Source: Saturnia japonica (Eukaryota > Arthropoda > Insecta > Lepidoptera > Saturniidae). Taken from it: 64,000 nt of DNA. The position numbers and the translations under genes were made by a program. Below, in pieces: positions 9,373-22,015 of the stretch; position 1 is the first letter of the stretch; each line of letters starts with the position of its first letter. The stretch covers positions 2,899,501 through 2,963,500 of the forward strand of contig CM065332.1 of assembly GCA_033032175.1 (NCBI GenBank), written 5' to 3'. The notes under the pieces were generated by a model. It was not told the origin of the DNA. It made no database searches and worked only from the letters and a program-made list of their open reading frames with translations.

Positions 9373-12300
9373 AAATCTTAAAAAAAAAATAGGATCTTTG
9401 GCCGTCCTTTGCCACTGTTTAATCTCTTTTTCTTTATTCATTTCCAAGAAATAGTTTAACGATAATATTACTTTCAAAATCACAAGTTCTATGCCATAAA
9501 TTGTGTATAATAAGCACAAATGATTGATTAACAAATTGGAAGCCGACGAGCTCTTAGGACTTCTCAAAGAGGCACGACCTTTAGCTCATTTGTCGGTTTT
9601 TTCTTTGTGCCTCTGATCTTTATTGTAGTTAATTCAGACTTAGGTACCTACTTGGTCGTAAATATTGAAAAGAAAAAGAAACAACTGACAAAGCTACCTT
9701 GGAAAACAATAAATACCAGCTATAAAATAAAATTAAAGTTACAATAAAACATGTCCTAGTTAAGAAGCCGATAGTTTACTTTTTCGTTTGTTTTACGAAC
9801 AATTTAAAAACTTTCACTTTTTAAAATTGTACTTCTTTAAACAATACAAAAAACGTACGTTTCAGCTACCGACGGAAATATGGGTGGTCAAAAAAATTAC
9901 GTCCATTATTTTGCTAGCAAAACGAAAGGGTGGCGTTTTTTAAGTTATAGAACAAACAATAAGGGAGGTTGCATTGATCTAAAAAACAAAGCATCTTCGA
10001 TATGCACCTGGTTTTATTTTTTCTCTCCTTAATGTTTATTATAATCAAATATGTTCCTCTTCCTGTCGGAAGATCGAGCACTTTTTCATTCAAATTCTAG
10101 AAAAAATCTCTTAAACTCAACCTAACTTGAATCTTAAGCCCTCAGTATAAGATCTACATTTTTTCATCTATATTGTGGCAATGTGGACGAATAAAGATTT
10201 TTTGTCAGTGTTTATATAGAATAGATTGTTTTATGCAGATGTCGTTATATCAAATATAGATTTAAGCGTTTAAGTGGTCCTATAAATAAGATATTTAAGT
10301 TGATAATGTTAAACAAGAGTGAAAAACTTCATAAAATCGATAGTGTCTATCTAAGCCTTATGTGAATGACAGTTATATTCGCCAATGTCAAGCCGTTAGC
10401 CAATCAGTTAGAACTGTTATTCTGTTAGAAGCATAGACCTAAATTGTTTAAGTGGAATACAGATATATTTGTAAAGGAGACTCCATGGTAGACCTAACCG
10501 GTGGAATACGCATATTAAGTAATGATTTTACTTGAAATGAGGCACAAAAATGTTGAGTCCAAAACCGCGTTATGATTAGTTCGTTTGGAAAGGTACAATA
10601 CACTTGTTTATAATTATAATTTTTACCTTGAAATTTATCTTAGATTAACTATAATGTAGTAATGTGTTTACAAGTTTTATAACGTATCTATGTTTCAAAC
10701 TGATCTTCAAATTTTGACATAGATAAGAAACACAAATTATTTCCCACAGCCATCAATTTATTAATGTTAAACATTTTATTTTTGTAATGTATTAGATAGT
10801 AATAGAAAGTTTCAGTTTAAGTTTAATAAAAAATGTCATACGAGCTGCAACATAATAGAAAATTTTATTACTAATATAAATATTCGTATTTATCTTAACA
10901 AAAATCTACACAAGTGGTCATATTCAATTAACCGTCTCAGCGTAATTTTCTACATCTTGTGAAATATCTAAAACTGCATCCGCAGTCCATCCATCGCGCT
11001 GCGTGACGCCAACACCATTCTTTGTATCTTAAATACGACCCTTATTTTTTCTATCATCCCTTCGAAACGTTCAAATTTCTCTACCTGCAACCTTCCCCTA
11101 TCATCCCGTTGCCGTATATCACAAAGAATTGTTTTCGTAAATTTAACATTATCTCATTGTTCTAAAGTTTATATTTGTTTACGGTTTTCAACTTTTAAGT
11201 CTTTTATTAATTTTATATCAGCTGCAACATCTTGAACATCATCCCTTAAATCTTAATGACCTACTGTACAATAATTGTCAAAGGAAATATAATTTCTATG
11301 TGTAAAGCTTTGAGTATCATTTAGGTTGGCTGATTTACCGGCCAAATCATTAGATCGCTTACGTCGTAAAGCAATGCGGGTAGAATTTTGCTACGTTCCA
11401 GAAATGTGCGTTTCCCGTAGTTTTTAAATTTATTGGTTTTAGTGAGTGCATCCTGCGGCGAAGGGCACAGTTTTCAAGTATTTTGAATATATTCACGAGT
11501 ATAGCGCATAAGGTTGAATAAAACAAGACTTTTGTTTCTGCTTTGTGGTAGTTAAATATGCATTTTATTGTTCATTTTACATAAGTAAAACATTTATATA
11601 TTAACTTAATCACTATAATTGATTATCACTGATTATTGAATACTCTTATCACCATCTACATAACCGGATATGTTCAAAGAAAATAAAGCAAACAGTAGGT
11701 AAATATCTTTTAGTCTTGTAAGAACATTATTTATTTTAAATACCCCTTTCTCAGTATTTTATATGCGTTACCAACTATGCATTGACTTTTAAACTAAACA
11801 TGTAGGCATGCAAAATTTCAGTTCAATCGGCTTGGGTAACTGTTTTAAATTGCAAGATTAGACCTAGACTAACAAATCGAGTAAAATAAAAGCTCGTAAA
11901 AAGAGATTGATAATAATATTTATACATTGATTTATATAAGTTAATGCAAATATATAATTTTATTTACAAATTCTGGTAGGTATACAATGAACTACGATTT
12001 ATGGTTTATTTGAAGTGATAAACAGGTTTGCAATCCACTTGATGTTATGGGGTCACTGAAGCATACAACTACTTAGGTAGGTATTATGACTTTCAAAAAA
12101 AGAACACATTATATTAGTTTTTAATAGGTAGCTACTTCTTAGGATTTGTAGAAGGTTTTTTGTGTGCCAGTAAGTTTTGCCAACTACACAATCATGTTTG
12201 ATTCCAATAATAATTATTGATTAATAAATTATCTGATTATTATTTATATACAAAACCAAAAAAACAATGTTATCAAATTTTTCTTACGTGTTTATGGTAA

Positions 12301-13540
12301 GTACATAATAATGAATAGAATTGATTGTATATTTTCGGATGATGTCTTAAGTATAACTTATAAATATACTTGGCATTTTGCGTTGTCATTGATATCAAAT
12401 GCATTAATAGAAGCCTCCCGATTATTATTAGGTATAGTATCAAAAATTTTTGATGTATATAGTTGGAAAACTAGTGTTATATTAATTTTTACAGAAATGG
12501 GAAAAAAGTTTCATTACTCGTTTCTGTCTCTGCAACACACAAATCTGACCCACTTATCAAAAACCTTCAAAACGTACAATAAAGCTCCCTTTTTATATTC
12601 TTGAATAATACCTTATATTTTTTGACAATAATGCAATCAAAAGCAATAAAAATACTGCAGACAAACGAACAAGCGACCAAAAAAAACTGCATTACGCATC
12701 GTGGGAGATTTTTTACCTTTCAAACTTCTTTTTTTTCTATTAAAAAGGGACGTTTCTTTGTCATAGGTCAGGTGGCGTGAACGTCGACAGAATGTGCACA
12801 TTTTGCTATAAAATCGTTTGATTTATTTTCTGGAGTGATTGTTATAATTTATATAGAAAAGTTGAGTCTGTTTAAAAAGAAGTAGGCTCATGTTATGTTA
12901 CTTCTTAATTTTATGTTGTAATACTGTCTAAATGTAATCTCAAAAACATCGGACATAGACATTAGGACATTCTAAACTTTGAGACTTGAAACAACCAAGT
13001 CGACCTTAATTACACTTGATGCGGCATAACAGTGGTTACTATAGTAGTACAAGTTCGTGCGCGACCGTCCTATTTTTCCGACAGACGTTGGCGGGGAAGG
13101 GGTACAATTGATGACAACGGGGGCGAGTATTGTAGCGGGGAAGAGGAGCGCGTGCAATTGCGTGACTTAGGTTAGGTTACTACCAGTATCACGTCTTCAT
13201 GCAAAAGGCCGAAAAGAAATGTAGGTAAACTTCAGTACACGATAGTCGCGATAACGTAATTTATAACTAATAACGAAATATTATATTAATTACTTCCTAG
13301 AATTTAAAATTTTTATTGATTTATCAAACTATAAGTAAGCAAAAAATTATATTTAAAAAAAAATGTACATTCCCTTCTTACTACTACACAACCACTTCTG
13401 AAACTACAAATAAATCCCAAGTAGAAATAATTTAAATTAAAACTTACAAAATTTCTAGTAGATAATATATTTTGGTGAATGACATTTTAATATTGCATTA
13501 TCAAATACGTAAGTAGGTAACGAGTTGTTTTAGGCAATTA
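9373..13540. other. Long AT-rich stretch with no recognised element
   Basis: More than 4 kb without a coding frame, RNA gene or family shared with the rest of the window that I could identify. A GC-richer patch at about 13010-13160 (GGCGGGGAAGGGG, GCGGGGAAGAGGAGCGCG) stands out but carries no supported gene. Confidence 0.5.
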
Positions 13541-13819
13541 AGTCCGGTGAAGCTGTAAAAGCCGCAGCGGCTTTGTTTTTGGATAGGGCCCCTAAGGCTA
13601 ACAGTGTAGTCAGTTCAAAAAAAAAACCGGTATTGATACCAAGTCCGGTGAAGCTGTAAAAGCCGCAGCGGCTTTGTTTTTGGATAGGGCCCCTAAGGCT
13701 AACAGTGTAGTCAGTTCAAAAAAAAAACCGGTATTGATACCAAGTTCGGTGAAGCTGTAAAAGCCGTGAGAGGCTCCAGGGCCCCTAAAGGCTAACAGAA
13801 TAGTCAGTTTTAAAAAAAA
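13541..13819 (+). repeat. Tandem triplication of the Rep-A retroposon tail
   Basis: Units start at 13541, 13642 and 13743, a 101-bp period. The first two are identical by eye, including a 10-base A run and ACCGGTATTGATACC. The third diverges (GTGAGAGGCTCC) and ends in its own A run at 13812-13819. Each unit is the last ~80 bp of the Rep-A family plus poly(A) and a short spacer. The identity of two units implies recent duplication. Confidence 0.9.
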
Positions 13820-14269
13820 GCTGCATCGATGCAGTTTACAGTTTAATTCAGACAGTTAAAGTTTAAAAACGGCAGTGCGTATTCTTGTACTGTTGTAAAA
13901 GAACATAATAGATATTTATTTTTATAAAATAATGTGTTTTAATCACAACACTAACAGTAACTAAGCTATATTTTGAGAGAAAATTGTCTTTGAAGATTTT
14001 TCTCCACTTCAAGCTGCCTGACTGAAGAAATACCTTCACCCTACAGAAGATCGCAGATAAAATCTTATGTTATATTCCTGCGGTGTGCATGGCTTTCAGA
14101 GATCCTTGTGGAAGGAGGCTTTAATGTCAGCAGCATGCTAGTGATTTATGTGGCCTTACAAACATTGCAAAGCGATGGTAAAAAAACCTATTAACGTTAT
14201 CAGTTATAAATGTCAGAAGTGGGATCTTGAAGCGATATGCTGCTTATATCGATTTAGCAATCTCCTGCT
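13820..14269. other. No gene recognised
   Basis: Mixed-composition DNA between the Rep-A tandem and a LINE fragment. Nothing specific was recognised. Confidence 0.45.
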
Positions 14270-14605
14270 CTCCCTACACTATGCCTTCCTCTTGACATCT
14301 TGATACGACGGAACGCCTATTTTTTTCCTCGACTTGCTGAATGTATGTAGTTCTTGGTCTTCCTCTTCCCTTCAATGTTTCCTTATATTATAGTTTTTAA
14401 TAGGTCGTCGTTTCGAATCAAATGCCCTACCATACCCGCCTCCTCCTGTATTTTCAATGATCTCTACTAATATCATCCTCTCTTTTACCATGTTTAATAC
14501 CTCTCCATTCGTTTTCTTATCCGTCCATCTAATGCTGCCCGTCGTCCTCCAGTACCTTATTTCGAAAGCTTCTTTCCTTGTCCCATCTCTCTATTTCTTT
14601 TTTAT
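14270..14605 (-). pseudogene. LINE C-terminal ORF remnant
   Basis: On the minus strand, broken frames read FRNKVLEDDGQH, then segments equivalent to the post-RT region of an RTE/L1-like LINE, and GRGRPRTTYIQQVEE, a typical basic GRGRPR motif. Several stops and frame changes interrupt it. Assigned from motif order only. Confidence 0.6.
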
Positions 14606-15104
14606 GCTAACTTTGGTAAATCGTTATAAATTGGAAATACCTCAAGTAATAACTTAATTAAAACATATATAAGCAGATAAGACGTTTATTACTTTGAATA
14701 TGTATGTACATAGATAAACATAATGGCAAAAAAAAAACAGAACAAATTTATTTTTACCGTTCACGATATGTATTATTAGACCATACAGTATACGTTTATA
14801 TGTGTTTTAAAATAACAAATAGATAATTTGACGGAAAAAACATGTCTGTACGTACGTATGAATGCGAGGCTCACTGCGCTAAGACACTTCAAGGTCGCCG
14901 ACATTTGGCTTATACCTACGGGTAAGCTTGGCGTAGTTAAGTTGCATCTAAGTTATTATAAAGTAATAAAAAATACGTGATCTACTTCAGAATTTATGGT
15001 CCAAAATAAAATTACTCTTTACCAAAAAAAAGTGCCAGTTTAATTCTTACACAGTTTGGATTATAATTGGTGAAATGAAAATAGTAATACCAGCTTGCAA
15101 GTGT

Positions 15105-15415
15105 CCCAATGCTGGGCAAAGACTTCTTCTGGCAAAAGCATGGGATTCATCACTGCACCCACCAACGAAATGTTGGCTATTTCAAACGTCAAGAAATCCA
15201 TCGTTTCCTACACATACAGTGATACATCAAGAATATTTCTCAAGTGTTCAGGGTTGCCTCACAATGTTTTTCTTCACCATCAGTAGATAATGTTACCAAT
15301 TCAAATTAGTAAATGTATTCGAATTCCGAAAAAATTCTTTGTTACATGCCGGGGATCAAACCTGCCGACATCGAATCGATATTTGGCCGGATTAAACTAC
15401 TTGACTTACTAGGAG
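15105..15415 (-). mobile_element. SINE-3, tRNA-derived-like, copy 1
   Basis: On the minus strand the head resembles a tRNA: an AGTAGTTTAATCCGGCC-like A-box part and GGCAGGTTTGATCCCC as B box. Downstream comes the reverse of TTTTCTTCACCATCAGTAGATAATGTTACC. A second copy with the same order is at 33288-33520. The frames on the plus strand here are incidental. Confidence 0.6.
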
Positions 15416-15419
15416 TATT

Positions 15420-16751
15420 AATGGTTAAATATTGTAAAAAACTAAATACAAATAGTATGTACATTTTGTTATATATAAATATTTGATATTCTTATTGCTC
15501 ACTCTTTCTTTGTCTATGTTAGTTCTTGTGTGCTCGCTAACGTCGTTTCTAGTCGGTTTTATAGTTGATATCCACTGTAATCAATGAATTACAATTATCA
15601 CAGCAATTCATATTATATATTGTTTTTTCATCAATTTACTGTTTTGCTTTTGCACACAAAGATTTTGCGAAGATAACACAAAGCTATGGTTTTGAAACAG
15701 AGCTGTTTCCATGAAATGTTGCTTCCAGATACGTTGTAAAGTGCCTGGTGACAGATTTTCAACACATGGGTCTTAGAGTTAGTGAGTTATCTTTCTACCA
15801 TATCATGATATCGCACGCAATATCTTTTATTGTTACAATCAATCTTTATTATAAATTTTGAATCCAAGTCGTAAGTAATTACAGACGACTCAGCTAACAT
15901 ATTATTATGCAAAGTTTTATTTATTTATTCTTAGTTAAAACTATTGTCTGAACAATGGAATTTAAAAATAAAATATGAATATCATACATAACAATTTGGA
16001 TATATATATATATATCACTAGCGGTGCCTCGCAGATCTGCACGCTTTTGTAACGCAATTATTTATATTCGTCAAGTAATTTAATTCTTAGGTACTCATAT
16101 GATATTCAATTCTTCTAGCATTATTTATGGAATTATATTTAATTCCCTTTTACAAAATTTTACCAAAATAAGACTTAATGCATATTTTGTTTTATTTACT
16201 ATATTTTAAAGTAAAATACAAAATTCGTATCAACTGAATAATTTCATAATCTACTCACGTAAAAAAAAATCATCAAACCATTTTTGAGTTAAATCCGGAC
16301 ATACAGACTGACAGACAAACATTTTTTTAATATCATGTTTATATTAGACGTTTATCGGAAAAATTGGAAAACAAATTACATGTATAGACAGAACTATAAA
16401 TTTATTAATTTAAGATATAGCGTCTTTTAAATGTATTTCGCATATTATTAACGGACTCCTTGTTATAAAACAAAGGTTTAATAAAATTAAATATATATTT
16501 AATTTACTTCGGTAATAGGATACGATAATTGAGCAGGTGTAACTCTCCCTAAAGAGTAACGCTTAGGCATATCGCGTTTTGGGATCGACCGCTGTATCAG
16601 TAGTCAAGCGGGGTGGTAAAGATTTGTACCCAACATGTTTGGTCGGGATCAACATACACATGCTAATAAGCCCATCACAGTGATTTTCAATTGGTTTGCT
16701 GCGTTTCGGGTTCAGCCAGTGTACCACAATAGAACAAGAGGCCCGCGTGCA
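15420..16751. other. AT-rich intergenic DNA with a TA microsatellite
   Basis: Contains a (TA) run at about 16000-16014 followed by CACTAGCGGTGCCTCGCAGA. Near 16285-16330 it has CATACAGACTGACAGACAAAC text typical of insect repeat tails. No gene was recognised. Confidence 0.5.
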
Positions 16752-16925
16752 CACCGTAAGCGGTTACCGTAGCGTATAGTTAGATGCTTGTAACACTACT
16801 AGCGTTTTACTAGCGCATTGCCAAACTTTAACCCACTATTTCAAAGCGCTCTGGAAACCCTACTCACCGTATGAACACAACACAAGGTTATTTGGCTGCG
16901 ATCTTCTGTTGAATGGAAGTATTTC
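16752..16925 (+). repeat. Interspersed repeat, CAAGCATACGG family, copy 2
   Basis: Begins within GTAAGCGGTTACCGTAGC and ends in AACACAAGGTTATTTGGCTG and TCTTCTGTTGAATGG. It is truncated at the 5' end relative to the copy at 28254. Confidence 0.65.
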
Positions 16926-17479
16926 AGCTATGTTTAATATATGTAGTTTTTTTAAACATTGCAGTTCCCATAACAAGTATTATGTAAAAAATTGTGACTG
17001 TTTTATATTGTCACAAGTATGTAACAGAATCTTTGAATGTGATTTTGACCCCCTTCAAAACGTCGAATTAACTCGAAATTTGGCAAACTTATCAAGGACC
17101 GATGACAATTCAATATTTCAAATAGTTAGACCCGTTATCCTTACTTGGATAATCAGGATTGGCGAAAATCCAACTAAAAAATTAAAAATAAATAATATGT
17201 AGTAAAAAAACTAAAAAACACATTTTTATAGAAAATCCAAATAATTATGGATTTTTTAAATTAAATTTGAATTAAGAATAATGTAAAAAAAAATTAAGAA
17301 AAAAAAGTATTTATTGTAAAAAAGCATGGGGTACTTTTTAAGATATTATCAAAATGATAATCCTTCTAATCATATATTTCAATAAAATGTTTATAACTAC
17401 CTACTGACACCATGTACCACACGCTTTATTTTTGCAATAAAATACACAAACACATTATTATGGGTTATTCTCACAGGTT
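16926..17479. other. AT-rich DNA, no gene recognised
   Basis: A 97-codon frame overlaps part of this stretch (16909-17202) but has no recognisable domain and reads as low-complexity AT-rich sequence. Confidence 0.45.
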
Positions 17480-17580
17480 TATTCTACGGTACCTACACCG
17501 CAACCAACTAACTAATTTCTTTAACGTTTATATATCTCGTTTGACATTGGCAAAATTGCTTACATAAGCAGAAAGACAAA
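17480..17580 (+). repeat. Interspersed repeat, TTGACATTGGCAAA family, copy 1
   Basis: TTAACGTTTATATATCTCG, TTTGACATTGGCAAAATTGC and ATAAGCAGAAAG match 63155-63255 (same strand) and 34985-35090 (reverse strand). Class unknown. Confidence 0.55.
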
Positions 17581-18689
17581 ACCCCCAAAATTAAAAAATG
17601 TGTATTTCAGCATTTAGGCTACCCCAAGAAAAATTATCTCAACGCGTCGAAATTCACTCTCACATTTATTTTATAACGTGCCTATAGAAACACAACTTAA
17701 GAAAAATGTTACATTTTTATAAAGTGTGATGAATGTAATTCATCTTAATCGAGAATCAAACCCGGAACACGCAGCGCGGTAGCGTGATTACATATTATAT
17801 AGTTTGGTTGGTACTTATAGCAACTACAAAGCAATGACCGTGACTCTAGTATGAACCACAAAAACTTGTTTCTATGTATGAGTTCCTTTCGATTTATACT
17901 ACGCGATCTAAAAATATGGCAATTTTAGAATAAAATATTTTATATCTCTTTTGGAGTAATATACTTCTATAGACACGATTAGAGACTGACTCAGATCTCT
18001 TGTGACGGAAATAACGTTCAGTGAAATCAGATTTCTTTCTATTTATTTATAAAAAACTCAATAATAATATGAATTGTTTTTATTGTTATAAAATACGATA
18101 GCACACTTTATCGTAGTTGTTGATAAAGCTGTAGGTATATCGTGAAAATTGCAAATGGATATAATGCTCAGTTGGTATATAGCCAACAGCACTATAGTTC
18201 TATACCAGGTCTGTAGTAATCAGTAATCAGTGGATTATGTTACTATTTTTAGGGATAAGCTACAACGCCTCCTGCGCCATTACGTGATCCCAAATGTAAT
18301 CTTTAGACCTACACCTAACAGTGCAAATACTGCTGGTTTGTGGAATATGTAGGTGGTAGTAGTACTACGTGTATATCTGGCACAAGATATATTATAACAA
18401 AAGGCATATACATACATTGATTGATAATATTATTATGATATAAAGAGCGGTCTTGTTGCCATACATTTCAGCAATTTATAAAAACTATTCTCTCTTCTTA
18501 GATGCTAATCTAGGAAACTAACATAATCTAAAAAGAGAAATTAAATTAATGAAAAAAAAATTGTATTTCCTATGATATTATTATTTAAAAAAAGATTTTT
18601 TGAAATAAGTTAAAAAATACGATATATTATTTATTCAAATAAAATGTTGTATAGTCAACCATAATTCATTAAATCAAGGAATTTAAAGG
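17581..18689. other. AT-rich DNA, no gene recognised
   Basis: Stop-dense AT-rich sequence. Nothing shared with other parts of the window was recognised. Confidence 0.45.
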
Positions 18690-18785
18690 TTTATCTTTTC
18701 GATGACTGGGATATTTTTAACTATAACTGGCATATTAACATTCTTAATACCGTCTTAGGGCCTAAATTGAAAATATTTTAAATTT
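18690..18785 (+). repeat. LINE 3' UTR fragment (CGATGACTGGGAT family)
   Basis: CGATGACTGGGATATTTTTA and GTCTTAGGGCCTAAATTGAA correspond to the LINE 3' region seen at 24925-25130 and 31775-31990. Confidence 0.6.
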
Positions 18786-18977
18786 TCATTATGATAGTTT
18801 TGAATTTATTGCTCATGAGGGTTAGTCGAGGCGTTCAGTGTCCTATTCTTTTCATTCTTTCTTGCACAATTTTTTTTACTGCATTCATTTCCCACTGTTT
18901 ATTTTTTTATCTGAACATCGAAAATTAACTGGATAATTTAATTTTAAATGAATAAGTGTCACTAAATACTTAATGTA

Positions 18978-19310
18978 ACAGGTGGCGCAAAAGTAATGAC
19001 ACAGTTTCCTTCAGCTATAATTTTCTTTAAATAAAGCAAATGCAATATTTTTTATAGACCAGTAAAATGATTACTACATATTAGTTTTTGAATATGAAGT
19101 CCTTCGATTGATGGCCTCCAGCGTCAATGCAAATTGAGCCCTTTTTAAAGCATATCTCATCTTAAAACTTCCAGTGTTTTATTTTGAATTTCATAGCGAG
19201 TTATGGTTTTTAGAATTCCTATAGTTCGTGGCTTATTCACATAAACCAGCGATTTCAAGTAACCCCATAGAAAAAAGTCTGAACTGGCCAGATATTACGT
19301 TATGATCAGA
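18978..19310 (-). pseudogene. Truncated Tc1/mariner-superfamily transposase and end repeat
   Basis: The plus-strand start ACAGGTGGCGCAAAAGTAAT (from 18978, next to a TA) looks like a terminal inverted repeat. About 200 bp inside it, the minus strand encodes SDFFLWGYLKSLVYVNKP and on to LEVLR before a stop. This is the C-terminal DDE region of the same transposase family as 1538-2614. The position of the third catalytic Asp reads YLASSDFF, so Asp is replaced by Tyr. The N-terminal two thirds and the other terminal repeat are missing. Confidence 0.75.
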
Positions 19311-20340
19311 TCTTTACGCACTGTTGTATGTAGATGTAGTACGAGTGATCGATGGTTCGTATTAGTTAATTAATAATCATATTATTACCGTATTGATTGT
19401 ACTGATTATATTTTTAAATTTGTATGATAATAATTAATAATAAAATGTTTATTTTCATAAGTTTATTAACAAAAACTAAAAAAAGTTTATTAGAAAACCT
19501 GAATCTGAGGTACTCAAGCAATAGACCACTCTCGTACTGCCCATACAACAGAGTGTACAAATTTGGTCATACACCAGCAGAGCCAATTCCACGACTGTCA
19601 TAAGTTTTAAATGTCTAATACATTATGTATTTGTTTTTTTTTTAGTAACCGACCCGACCGGTTTAGTTTTAGTTTGGTTTAGCTTAGGCAGTTTAGCTCC
19701 TATACCGCGATACAATCAAGTAAAAACTAATCCAATAATTTCGTACCGCGGTGTACATTAGCGATCAAGTTTGTATTATTACATTGTACTTACAACACAC
19801 TTGACACTGAAGTCGGCTGTTATACAATAACTTGTGATGTTCTTTTGTTTTTGTTTACTCGTGCCCGTCTCAATCTCGACTACCGTACACACGGTGGAAA
19901 CTATATTTTAGTGACTCGAAATACCTAACAGTGGTATTTCGTCTATCAGTAAGAACCACTGTAGATCCCAGTTTTTTCCCAAAAATTTTTGTACCGTAGG
20001 TACTTATCGCGGAGTGGGATCAAAACTGAAAAAGTGACCGACTGACAATAAATAAACAAACACATAATCGATCGTGCTATGGAAGAACGTCATAAGTGAC
20101 AAAATGTAGGTATTTTACTTAATAATTTAACGCATAACGATAAGATCCACATAACGATATCTGAATAATTGACAAATATGTAGTAGGTACTTAAAAAAAG
20201 TTAAGTTAAAATACAATTTTAAAAATTTTGTAAATTTGAGCAATAAAAATTATCGTAACCGACACTTTCTGCCTACGACGAGAAGAACAGGAAAAAAAAT
20301 AGGTATAGAGTGACGTTGGATGAGAAAGGTGAACGTGGAA
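19311..20340. other. AT-rich DNA, no gene recognised
   Basis: Includes a GGTTTAGTTTTAGTTTGGTT simple stretch near 19660. No supported gene or repeat. Confidence 0.45.
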
Positions 20341-20687
20341 TCTTAATATTAATACGTGAAGCAAACGCTTTCAGTACCTTTTTAAGCGTATTGCGTGCAC
20401 GGAGGACTGTGGGATTTGGCATGGTTAAAGCTTATATGGGAGGAGCGCAGAAAGCTAAAATTTATTTAAACCTACTATCTGTTACCAATATATTAAATTA
20501 ATACTGCGAATCCTAAACTGACCATTGAACTTAGACCCCCTAAAATATTGACATTGTCACTCAAGGAAAAGTGACAGCAAGTGATGTAGTTAATACTCAT
20601 TGTTTATGACTACTCTAAATGTCAAACAGAAAATAGTCTATGATCAAAAAGTCGCTGGTCGAATTTCGAGCTTAGAGCGATCGCTAG
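20341..20687 (+). mobile_element. Non-autonomous Helitron, copy 1
   Basis: Starts TCTTAATATTAATACGTGA after an A (20340) and ends GATCGCTAG before a T (20688). These are the 5'-TC, CTRR-3' and A|T insertion-site hallmarks of Helitrons. A subterminal GGTCG...CGA(T)C inverted repeat lies just before the end, weaker here than in the other copies. Internally homologous to 24395-24784 and 47001-47368 throughout. The short frame at 20310-20501 is incidental, and no Rep/helicase is encoded. Confidence 0.83.
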
Positions 20688-20869
20688 TATTAATAAATGT
20701 GTAGTTCTTTCAACAAATTTCCCGATAAACATCTATTATAAAGGAATCTGATCTCGAATATGCCATTAATGTTTTTTTTTATCTCACTGTCTTTCTGTTA
20801 TTTAGCTTAAAAACCGCTTCACTGATTTTTATCAAATTTTATGACAGGAAGAATACATAAATATATACA

Positions 20870-21244
20870 TTCATAAATCACGCCTATTTCCCAACGAGGT
20901 AGGCAGAAACCACGTCCTTCCACCTGCTACGATCCTGGCATTACATCTTTCGATTCCTCAGCATTCATTAATCTTTTCATGCGCGTTCGTCAGTTTAGAG
21001 TTCTCTTGACCTGAACTTTCTTCAGAACGGCCCCGATTTGATCGATGAACGTTCGTCTAGGCCTTCCTCTTCCAACGTTTGCTTTTACACTCGCGTTATA
21101 AGTTTGTTTAGTCATTCTTCTTTCATTCATCCTCTCAACATGCCCAAACCATCTATGTATCCCTTTCTCGATCCTTGTGACTATATCTTCTTTCACACCA
21201 CGAAGTTCTCGAAGAATACGTAACTCTATATTAATTGACAACAC
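20870..21244 (-). pseudogene. LINE C-terminal ORF remnant with 3' end
   Basis: The minus-strand frame reads ELRGVKEDIVTRIEKGIHRW, FGHVERMNERRMTKQTYNA and GRGRPRRTFIDQIG. This is the typical post-reverse-transcriptase region of LINE polyproteins (GHVERM and GRGRPR motifs). Beyond the stop at 20990 a shifted frame continues with ESKDV and FCLPRWEIG, and the match to 7355-7472 covers the tail. It ends against a plus-strand RT fragment at 21245. Confidence 0.72.
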
Positions 21245-21410
21245 GTAAATATTTATGGATCTCTGGCTTCCTAAATGAGTGCAGATTTCGTGTATTTGTC
21301 GATGGGTGTAATTCGTAACTCATGTTGGTAAATACTGGAGTTCTGCAAGGACCTGTACTTTCTCCCACTTTGTTTCTTCTGCATTTCAATGATATTTCTA
21401 CCTTTGGATC
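21245..21410 (+). pseudogene. LINE reverse-transcriptase fragment
   Basis: NTGVLQGPVLSPTLFLLHFN is the LINE RT block usually seen as GVPQGSVLSPTLFL-type sequence, next to the catalytic Asp-Asp block, which is not preserved here. Upstream codons are frame-broken. It abuts a LINE fragment in the opposite orientation. Confidence 0.7.
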
Positions 21411-21574
21411 ATATTCATTACCCGTATTAATTTTATCCAACAAACACCGCGCGCGCCGCACATGCACCCATGTTATAATAGTCTATCATAATTGTTCTTC
21501 CCGCAAATACAAATTATTTTAATGTTTCATTATCTCCTAAACTATGTATTTAAATAGCATACTATAATAGCATA

Positions 21575-22015
21575 CTATAAAGAGCAAAATTTAACTTCAT
21601 AAAATTGTCTTTATGATGAAGGAATAATTTTATTTGTAAGGATTAATTTGCCTTTGTCTAAAAATAGTGCTTATTAATCTCTTTTTAATTTCACATGTCA
21701 CAAAATACCTTATTGTGGCTTATGTATAAGAGATAAGCATATAATATCGCTAACTTTTTTTAGATATACTAAGGGCCAATATTATTGTAGAATATTGTAT
21801 TAACGTATCATCAACGATTACGCCAGCGCACGCGATTAAAGTAGTTCGGGAGGGCCTCGAATTCCGACTTACGTAACAGTAATCAATATTTAATGTTATC
21901 TGAGAGTTGTAGCCTATACTATTCCTCGAGAGTCTGGGACTATAATATACCAAAAAGAATTTTTCGAATCCGACTGGTAGTTCCAGAGATTAGCGTGTTT
22001 AAACAATCAAAAATG
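21575..22015 (+). repeat. Interspersed repeat, GTGTTTAAAC family, copy 2
   Basis: AACTTCATAAAATTGTCTTT, ATTGTGGCTTATGTATAAGA, ACGCCAGCGCACGCGATTAA and a final GCGTGTTTAAACAATC. Collinear with 34495-34975 and, reversed, 905-1365. Confidence 0.78.

Noticed and set aside
16000..16030. Possible Helitron end (CACTAGCGG) near a TA repeat
   Set aside because: No hairpin or matching 5' end was found, and the resemblance to the Helitron terminus is limited to a few bases.
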